A stretch of 64,000 nucleotides of DNA from Poriferisodalis sp965214215 (GTDB lineage: Bacteria; Actinomycetota; Acidimicrobiia; Acidimicrobiales; Poriferisodalaceae): the NCBI RefSeq assembly GCF_965214215.1, contig NZ_CBDCBD010000003.1:1240001-1304000 (forward strand). The letters are read 5' to 3'. The position numbers and the translations under genes were made by a program. Positions 1-5,707 of the stretch are shown piece by piece. The notes under the pieces were generated by a model. That model was not told the DNA's origin and did not search any database. It worked only from the letters and a program-made list of their open reading frames with translations. How positions within the stretch are numbered: the first letter of the stretch is position 1; every line of letters begins with the position of its first letter.

Positions 1-777
1 TTCGAACGACAGACCACAGACACGCTGAGGTTCGCCGAGACGGCCGCCATCGCTGCGTCGAAGCGAATCGCGGAGATGGGCAGTGCGGCCCTGATGGGTT
101 TCGACGCTGATCTCCGAGCTTCCGAGAGGTTGGCCGACTTGACTTCTGTGGCTGATCTGTTCGCCGGCGTTGACAAGACCGTCGCTCTTGCGCAGTCAAC
201 GCTTGCCGCGACTGTGCGGGATGTCGGCATCGCTCAGGCGAGCAGCGCTGCCTTGAAGGGTTTCGGGGACCAGTTTCGAGTCACTGAGGGGTTCACGGAC
301 CTGCCTCGTGTGGCTGATCTATTCGGCGGCGTTGACAAGACCGTCGCTCTGGATCAGGCCGCGCTGGCGAAGAGCCTGTCTGCCGCCGGCGAACTGGTCA
401 CGTCCTTGGAGCCGTTCAATACGCTCGTCGATCGGCCGCTACGGTTGCCGGACTGTACGCGTACACATGACGCGACTGATCTCGTACAGCCGCCCACCGA
501 AGATGTCGAGGTCGAAGCAGACACAGAATCAGCAGTCGATCTTGTGGTCGTGCTCGCGCTGGCCGTATTGGTCGCGATGGCATCGATGCTTTACATGGTC
601 GGTGCCATCAGGGTGGATGTCGGGCAGGCATGGGAGAACGCGGTGCTGCTGATGCACCTGATCAACGTCTGGGAGCCCCATCCAGCGATCTCCGGTTACG
701 TCAAACTGAACGGGTACCTAGCGGCGGTGTTCACGACCTACGTCATGTTGCGCTACATCCGGAGGCGGTGCTGGTAG
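1..777 (+). CDS. Partial repeat-containing protein with C-terminal membrane segments
   Basis: The reading frame is open from base 1, so the 5' end lies outside the window; an ATG at 76 is the first internal start. The product carries two copies of a unit of about 65 residues with near-identical cores (ADLFAGVDKTVAL and ADLFGGVDKTVAL). The matching DNA, near 153 and 312, is also nearly identical, so the duplication is recent. After an acidic linker there are two hydrophobic segments, one around a VVVLALAVLVAMASMLYMVG-like stretch and one near the C-terminus, which ends in Arg residues. I do not recognise the family. It could be a membrane-anchored effector or phage/ICE-type protein. Function unknown. 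Confidence 0.55.
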   Translation, partial: FERQTTDTLRFAETAAIAASKRIAEMGSAALMGFDADLRASERLADLTSVADLFAGVDKTVALAQSTLAATVRDVGIAQASSAALKGFGDQFRVTEGFTDLPRVADLFGGVDKTVALDQAALAKSLSAAGELVTSLEPFNTLVDRPLRLPDCTRTHDATDLVQPPTEDVEVEADTESAVDLVVVLALAVLVAMASMLYMVGAIRVDVGQAWENAVLLMHLINVWEPHPAISGYVKLNGYLAAVFTTYVMLRYIRRRCW

Positions 778-854
778 CTCAGTATCAGGCTGCGCATGCA
801 GCCCCCTCACGCCGCCGCCTAGGCGCCGCAGCCACCTCGTCCAGCACCCCACCC

Positions 855-1150
855 GCATCGCCGCCGTGTGACACCGGCTGCACAAACCACGCGACTTGAT
901 CCGTTTGACTTCGCGGCAGCTTGTGCACTCGGCTGGCGGGGGCAGTCTGCTTCAGGGCCTGTCAGTCAGGAAGAGACCAGCATGGCGGAGGCTCGCGTCA
1001 AGCGGGCGCTCCCAACGGCGGCCGGTGAGGACCACCACGGGACCTAGGACCAATGTGGAGATTCGCCAACAAATAATGTGGAGATCGCGGCGAGGGCCAA
1101 AATCCACCGTGTCTGACCTGCGGAAACAAGACTGGCCAACATCCCACCAA
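855..1150 (+). repeat. Dispersed repeat A, copy 1 (internally deleted)
   Basis: This stretch matches 8880-9287 in the same orientation. Compared with that copy it lacks about 110 bp. The missing piece is bounded by two GGGGGC runs, as expected for a deletion between short direct repeats. The deletion destroys the zinc-ribbon gene that copy 2 still encodes on the minus strand. The right part has two TGTGGAGAT sub-repeats and ends in a GGCCAACA block, which resembles the multi-repeat termini of IS21-like elements; that is an inference. No intact gene lies between 778 and 1355. Confidence 0.6.
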
Positions 1151-1264
1151 CCAGCAAGCCCCGTGAGCACAGCTCCGGGGCTTGTTTCGCGCCGGTAAGT
1201 CCTCGCGTCGCACGCCCTTGAACAGGCCGTCGGTTCTCTTCATCGCCATGAAGCGGCCCGAGGA
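1145..1264 (+). repeat. Dispersed repeat B, copy 1 (terminator plus truncated small gene)
   Basis: About 120 bp match 2969-3090 with only scattered differences. The copy contains the hairpin terminator at 1156-1183 and, on the minus strand, the last part of the small basic protein gene that is intact at 3022-3192. The match stops abruptly near 1264 inside that gene, so this is a truncated duplicate. It joins directly to repeat A at its left edge. With the copy at 2969-3090 it brackets the Fic gene. Confidence 0.7.
1156..1183. terminator. Rho-independent-type hairpin (duplicate copy)
   Basis: AAGCCCCG pairs with CGGGGCTT across a 12-base loop and is followed by GTTTCG. It is a duplicate of the hairpin at 2982-3009 that follows the tRNA-fMet half. 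No intact gene lies directly upstream on the plus strand. Confidence 0.55.
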
Positions 1265-1355
1265 GGGGGCCGAACCGACGCAGCACGTAGACGAGCTGCT
1301 TGACGAGATCGACGCCGATCGATCCGGCATCTTCTGGGGCCGAGTTCGACCGCCC

Positions 1356-2636
1356 TCAGTGGCCCTCGGGGCGCTGGGGCACGAGCCGGACGGGTCGATC
1401 GCTTCTTGTGTTTCCCGTCGGGCTGGCAAGCGCTCGCTCGAGATCGGTGAACAAGTCGAGGACTTCGGTTGCTTCGAAGACCCGGTACCGCTGCCGGCCG
1501 ACGTTGCGCTGACGGAGCACCCTGGCCTCGGCAAGGGTGTTCACTGCATCGGTGGTCCGCGCCTTGGACCGTCCGATCAGCTTGCTGGCCGACTCCACGG
1601 TGACGATCGGCGCGCCCGGCAGGACGCCCAGTAGCAAGTCGGTGCTCGAGTTCGCTCGGACGCGGCCGAGCTTTGAACGCCAGACCGCAGTGATTTCGTC
1701 GATGTCGTCGCTGTAGGCGTCGGCGTCCTGGCAGGCTCGGCTGGTGGCGGTGGCGAACATGCGAAGCCATTCGACCGCAGCGGCGGATCGCTCGGCGCTG
1801 TCGGGTTCGCTGAGGTGGCGGAACGTCATCAATCCGTTGACGTAGTCATCGGACCACGTTGCGAGCACGAGGCTGATCGGGGGCACGAAGGTGGGGGCGA
1901 GGCCCCGGCGTCGGAGCACGACGTGGATCAGCGCTCGGCCGGTGCGACCGTTGGCGTCGGCGAAGGGGTGGAGGGTCTCGAACTGAGCATGGGCGATGGC
2001 GGCTTGGACGAGTGGGGAGTGCTCGTCGCCGTTGACGTAGTCGAGCAGGTCGGCCAACAGGTCCGGGAGGTACTCGTGCGGCGGCGGGACGAACGCCGCG
2101 CTACATGGGTTGAACGAGCTCCCGCCGATCCAGTTCTGTTCCCGTCGGACGACGCCGCCGAGTTCGGGGGTGGGCGAGTTGTCCATCAACGTGCGATGAA
2201 CCGACAGCAGGTCGTCAAGCTCGAAGGGGTCCGCGCTGGTGGCGAGTTCGACCGCCGATTCCATCGCTGCGATGTTGCCGATCACCTCGACCGCCACGCA
2301 ATCATTGGCGTCACCGCCGAGCGCGATCGCAGCCTCGGCTCGAGCGAGGCGACGGGCAGCGGCCTCGAGGCCTTCGATCTTGGACGATCCGACGGACTCG
2401 GCGCGCAGCAAGAACCGTGCCAGACCCTCGAGGCTCACATGAGTCGTGCCCGCGTCATTCAGTGCTCGAACCGCTGCTTCGGCGTCGGCGACGTCGGCAG
2501 CGACGTCGGCGGGGATCGACAGGTCCCAGTCGGCGAGTGGATCGGCGAGGTATGCGTCATAGTCGCAGCCGCGTCGATCTCGTCGACTCATCCCCTGGAA
2601 GTTCGCGTCCCAGCGCTTTCGCAGGTGTGATGCCAT
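1356..2636 (-). CDS. Fic family protein with N-terminal inhibitory motif
   Basis: The 426-residue protein has the Fic catalytic motif HPFADANGRTGR at about residues 223-234. Its His would drive transfer of AMP (or another nucleotide monophosphate) to a target hydroxyl. An inhibitory (S/T)xxxE(G/N) motif, SSKIEG, sits at about 84-89, ahead of the Fic core, as in class II Fic proteins that switch themselves off by placing Glu in the ATP site. The C-terminal part looks like a winged helix, a common partner in this family. The ATG at 2636 has AGAGG just upstream. A palindrome at 2652-2668 may be an operator. The gene lies between repeats B1 and B2, consistent with mobile cargo. The target is unknown. 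Confidence 0.9.
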   Translation of the reverse strand: MASHLRKRWDANFQGMSRRDRRGCDYDAYLADPLADWDLSIPADVAADVADAEAAVRALNDAGTTHVSLEGLARFLLRAESVGSSKIEGLEAAARRLARAEAAIALGGDANDCVAVEVIGNIAAMESAVELATSADPFELDDLLSVHRTLMDNSPTPELGGVVRREQNWIGGSSFNPCSAAFVPPPHEYLPDLLADLLDYVNGDEHSPLVQAAIAHAQFETLHPFADANGRTGRALIHVVLRRRGLAPTFVPPISLVLATWSDDYVNGLMTFRHLSEPDSAERSAAAVEWLRMFATATSRACQDADAYSDDIDEITAVWRSKLGRVRANSSTDLLLGVLPGAPIVTVESASKLIGRSKARTTDAVNTLAEARVLRQRNVGRQRYRVFEATEVLDLFTDLERALASPTGNTRSDRPVRLVPQRPEGH

Positions 2637-2651
2637 GGCCCCTCTAAGTAT

Positions 2652-2668
2652 CGGTTACGCGATAACCG
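2652..2668. promoter_or_regulatory. Palindromic operator upstream of the Fic gene
   Basis: CGGTTA and TAACCG are separated by CGCGA, 16 bp upstream of the Fic start, next to a locally AT-rich stretch (AACTTAAATATCATA) that could hold the promoter. The position suits autoregulation through the Fic protein's C-terminal winged helix, but no regulator can be assigned from sequence. Confidence 0.45.
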
Positions 2669-2930
2669 TAACTTAAATATCATAGAGGTCAACGGATCCT
2701 TGGAGCAGGCGGGCGCTGCTGCCGGAGGCCTCGGCGTTTCAGAATCGCGCCCGTTTCAGGAGCGGTGAAACATCCCCGATCCCGGAACACACTTCTCACG
2801 GGTCTTCTAACGGACGGTCCGTCAGAGGCCGTTATCCACAGGCACGAGCCGACACGGCGATTCCGCGAAACCCCAGGTCAGACGGCCTTTCTGACACCAA
2901 TCGACATCCGTCGATATGGGCTTTCGCGAA

Positions 2931-2975
2931 CTCATAACCCGAAGGTCGCAGGTTCAAATCCTGCCCCCGCCACCA
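2931..2975 (+). other. tRNA-fMet 3' half (putative attachment-site remnant)
   Basis: The sequence begins in an anticodon loop CTCATAA (anticodon CAU) and continues with the 3' anticodon strand CCCGA, which carries the initiator-specific CCC. It then shows a 5-bp T stem (GCAGG/CCTGC) with loop TTCAAAT, the acceptor strand CCCCGCC, discriminator A and an encoded CCA ending at 2975. There is no matching 5' half: the bases before 2931 cannot form the D arm or the 5' anticodon strand. A 3' tRNA half followed by its own terminator is the usual signature of integration into a tRNA gene. An intact tRNA-fMet would be expected at the other end of the element, outside this window. Confidence 0.8.
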
Positions 2976-3090
2976 ACCAGCAAGCCCCGTGAGCCCAGCT
3001 CCGGGGCTTGTTTCGCGTCGGTCAGTCCTCGCGTCGCACGCCCTTGAACGGGCCGCCGGCTCTTTTCATCGCCATGAATCGGCCCGAGGA
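2969..3090 (+). repeat. Dispersed repeat B, copy 2
   Basis: This is the reference copy of the 120-bp repeat also present at 1145-1264. It starts in the tRNA 3' end, includes the terminator hairpin, and runs into the 3' part of the small basic gene on the minus strand. Unlike copy 1, the gene here continues intact past the repeat edge. Confidence 0.7.
2982..3009. terminator. Hairpin terminator after the tRNA-fMet half
   Basis: AAGCCCCG and CGGGGCTT form an 8-bp stem 6 bases after the tRNA CCA end, followed by GTTTCG. It can serve the tRNA on the plus strand and the small gene ending at 3022 on the minus strand. Confidence 0.6.
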
Positions 3091-3192
3091 CGCGTCGCGC
3101 TTGGTCCAGTTACCGTTCTTCGGATTCTGGAACTGGCTGCGGCCTCTGATGGCTCCGTTCCGGCCGCCGCCCTTGCCGCCGTTCTTGGCCAT
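3022..3192 (-). CDS. Small basic conserved-type protein (56 aa)
   Basis: The protein starts MAKNGGKGGGRNGAIRGRSQ and ends with a GRFMAMKR...PFKGVRRED stretch. It is very basic, Gly-rich at the N-terminus and has no hydrophobic segment. Small proteins of this pattern (glycine-rich start, RGRSQ, FKGVRRE end) are widespread and uncharacterised, to my recollection often near mobile DNA. An upstream Met at 3330 is possible, but the residues before 3192 look non-coding, so ATG 3192 is preferred. A truncated duplicate of its 3' end lies in repeat B1. A nucleic-acid-binding role is possible from composition only. Confidence 0.6.
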   Translation of the reverse strand: MAKNGGKGGGRNGAIRGRSQFQNPKNGNWTKRDASSGRFMAMKRAGGPFKGVRRED

Positions 3193-3194
3193 CG

Positions 3195-3467
3195 TGTCTA
3201 CTGGCTCCGTACGCCAACTTCTCGATTGAGGCAGCTCTGAACATTCGCGATGTGGTGCACGTATCGCAACTGCCCCAATTTCGCGGCAGCCGACGAGGAC
3301 AATCACCAGCATCCGACGTTGACATTGCACAGTGGTGCCGTGACAACGGATGCGTCCTCGTAACGCAGGATTCCGACTTCACCAGCAGAAGGCAACGCGC
3401 CCAAGCGATTTACCTCACAGAAGTCGAAGGAATTCCGCGACCTGTTCCTTGGCGAGTTCGACGTTGA
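3195..3467 (+). pseudogene. PIN-like / DUF5615-type toxin remnant
   Basis: One frame reads through ANFSIEAALNIRDVVHVSQL and then SDVDIAQWCRDNGCVLVTQDSDF. This matches the layout of DUF5615 or Mut7-C/PIN-like ribonucleases: an early Asp region, then a conserved TxDxDF motif. The extreme N-terminus with the first acidic residue is missing, because the frame runs into the neighbouring small gene's start region, and the C-terminus degenerates after about 30 further residues. No partner antitoxin is visible. I treat it as a decayed toxin-type gene. The next 200 bases to 3673 show nothing recognisable. Confidence 0.45.
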
Positions 3468-3673
3468 CCGAATTCACGCGGACAAACTACGGAGTCCTCC
3501 GCTGATCCCATCAGGCTCGGCCGATCCGGCTGAATGCCACGCCGCAGTGATCTCCGCAGCCGTCGGTGCCGCATCCGGGTCGTCCCCGACAAGACGCAAC
3601 GGACATGCAGACAGCCCGTGCATGCTGGGCGCCTCGTGTCCCGGCGAAGCTCGGCGACGCGGGAGCCGATGGC

Positions 3674-4729
3674 CTATGGGTTTGGCAGGGTGACGCGTGC
3701 GAAGTCGAGCGGCGGGGCGCACGAGAGGTAGGTGCCGAGTGCTTCTGGGTAGGGCAGGACGAGGTTGTCGGGGTTTGTCGGTGTGGGGGAGACGAAGCGC
3801 ACGATGTGGGTGCTGGCGCCGCAGCCGAGCAGTTGGCCGGTTGGTGCGTGGCTGAGCCACGTGACGCCTGAGAAGCACGGCAGGTGGGCTGGGTGGGCGG
3901 TGATGATGAGCACGTCGCCGTCGTGGCGGGCTTGGGCGATCCATCGCTGTCCGTCGGGGCGGACGGGTTCGCGCAGGCTGTAGGTCTGTGACTGGTCGCC
4001 GACGGCGAGGTGAAGCAGGTCGCCTTCGGTGCGGGTTTCGATGTTGGAGGGTCGTGTCGCTGCTTCGGTGGTGAGTTGTTCGGTGGGCTGTTGGGTTGGG
4101 TGCGCTCCGCCGTTCCAAGTGAGCCAGTAGGTGGAAGGGTCGGTGCCGTCGGTGGTGCCGACCTCGATGCCGTCGGGGCCGTGCAGCACGACTGCTGTTT
4201 GGCCGAGGCAGTCGGTCTCGAAGCCGGGAAGCCATACCTCGGCATCGACTGTGCCGGTCGAGTGCCAGTGCCAGTAGCGAAGGAACCAATGCGACTCTCT
4301 GTCGCCGCTGTACCAAAGCTGGATCAGCCCCGAGAACGGCCACTCCGGTGCGCGGCCGGTGCTGAAGTTCGGGGCGTCAGGCTGTCCGCTGAGATCTTGT
4401 TCATCGGATGTGTCTTGGCCCTCTGGATCGCTGTCTTGGGCGGCGTCGGTGTCGCCGTCAGCTGCTGTGGTTGCTGGAACGGTGTCGGCGTCGTCTGCGT
4501 CTGCGGGCGCGCTCACCGTCGGAGCCGCAGCAGTGGACGCAGGCTCGGCTGACAACAGAGTTGTCTGTGTCGGAGCGGCCGACATGGCGGGGGCTGCTGT
4601 GGTTGCGGTCGGCGCTTCGGCAACCTCAGTTCCCGATGCCGCCGCCGAGGTGTCCGACGGCTCGGCACCGGTGCAGGCGCCGAGGACCGCCAGCGCGAGC
4701 AGTATCGACGCGGAGCGCAGGCGGGCCAT
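3674..4729 (-). CDS. Secreted lipoprotein, APEWPF family (paralogue of the upstream gene)
   Basis: The start at 4729 overlaps the upstream stop by one base (TGATG), which argues for translational coupling and against the longer in-frame start at 4792. The 351-residue product has a lipoprotein signal with lipobox LAVLGAC, then a low-complexity Ala/Thr/Asp linker of about 110 residues, then a globular domain starting APEWPFSGLIQLWY with a nearby RES. The same APEWPF...RES signature opens the domain of the upstream protein, so the two are diverged duplicates. Several Cys residues in the domain could form disulfides outside the cell. No known family is recognised. It is the last gene of a three-gene operon of exported proteins. 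Confidence 0.7.
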   Translation of the reverse strand: MARLRSASILLALAVLGACTGAEPSDTSAAASGTEVAEAPTATTAAPAMSAAPTQTTLLSAEPASTAAAPTVSAPADADDADTVPATTAADGDTDAAQDSDPEGQDTSDEQDLSGQPDAPNFSTGRAPEWPFSGLIQLWYSGDRESHWFLRYWHWHSTGTVDAEVWLPGFETDCLGQTAVVLHGPDGIEVGTTDGTDPSTYWLTWNGGAHPTQQPTEQLTTEAATRPSNIETRTEGDLLHLAVGDQSQTYSLREPVRPDGQRWIAQARHDGDVLIITAHPAHLPCFSGVTWLSHAPTGQLLGCGASTHIVRFVSPTPTNPDNLVLPYPEALGTYLSCAPPLDFARVTLPNP

Positions 4730-5655
4730 CAGTCGGGTTCTCCCTGAGGCGCACCGTTCGGGTCGAGCTTGCCCAGATCGAACCCGTCGCACACCTTGTC
4801 GGAGAAAGGCTTGGGAAGCTCAACGGTGTCGAGCGACGACGGCCCGACGAACACCGGCGAAGGACCCCCTAATGAATGGAAGCACGCCACCAGTTCGCCC
4901 GTGCGGCCGTCGAAGACAAATGCGTCCTCGTCTTGGCAGGCGGGTTCGGAGTAGCGCACCTCCAAGCCGTAATAGAACCCCGCAGCGCCCAATTCGCGGC
5001 CCCTCGTCCCCCAGATGCGCTCCTCGTCGTCGGGTTCGGTCTCGAACCTCTGCTCGCCTTCCTGTGGGTCGACGAGCGCCAGCCCGTGCCCCTTGGTATC
5101 GAAATCGAAGGGAAGCCAGTAGTAGGCGACCTCGGTCGAGTTGTCCACCCGCAGGACGCCGTACCGCATCTCCGCATCCAGATTCCCAGTGTGACCATCG
5201 TCATCGGATTGGTCCTCGGCGGGCGCATGGAAATCGACAAAACGCTCGCTGGGGAAAACTGGGTAAGCGTCATCGCCCCACGGGACGACAAACTCCAAGG
5301 AATGATCCCCGAACGCGTCCAGGGAATAGAAGACTCTGTTTCGGTTCGCAGAGAATTCGTAGGGGCAATAGGTCTGCCAAAGCCGCTGGTCCAAACCGAC
5401 CTCGCTGAGAGCACCCGCCTCAGAATCCAAGAACACAAAGACGCCGCTCTCACGCTCAGGGTCGTACTGCAAACCGACGACGCCGACGAACGGCCATTCC
5501 GGCGCAGTCCCGTCATCGGCAGCGGACTGCGGCTCGCTCTCGCCTGACGCATCGTCCTCAGACTGCGCAGACACAGACGCCTGCCCGACCGTCAACAACG
5601 CCACGAAGGCGAACACCGCACCGACCGCAGCCGCCCGAACGCGACTCACGCGCAC
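4729..5655 (-). CDS. Secreted protein with APEWPF domain
   Basis: The 308-residue product has an Sec-type signal peptide (MRVSRVRAAAVGAVFAFVAL..., cleavage likely after SVSA). After a short acidic linker comes a domain starting APEWPFVGVVGLQYDPERES, as in the downstream lipoprotein. The domain ends with GELVACFHS and a CDGFDLGKL tail. Unlike its paralogue it has no lipobox, so it is probably released rather than anchored. It follows the RCC1-like gene by 52 bases. Function unknown; export plus co-transcription with a propeller protein suggests a surface or extracellular role. Confidence 0.7.
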   Translation of the reverse strand: MRVSRVRAAAVGAVFAFVALLTVGQASVSAQSEDDASGESEPQSAADDGTAPEWPFVGVVGLQYDPERESGVFVFLDSEAGALSEVGLDQRLWQTYCPYEFSANRNRVFYSLDAFGDHSLEFVVPWGDDAYPVFPSERFVDFHAPAEDQSDDDGHTGNLDAEMRYGVLRVDNSTEVAYYWLPFDFDTKGHGLALVDPQEGEQRFETEPDDEERIWGTRGRELGAAGFYYGLEVRYSEPACQDEDAFVFDGRTGELVACFHSLGGPSPVFVGPSSLDTVELPKPFSDKVCDGFDLGKLDPNGAPQGEPD

Positions 5656-5707
5656 ACCACTCGCGCTGGCGCCGCATGGGTCCGGCCGACATGTCGGCTG
5701 GTCGCCG

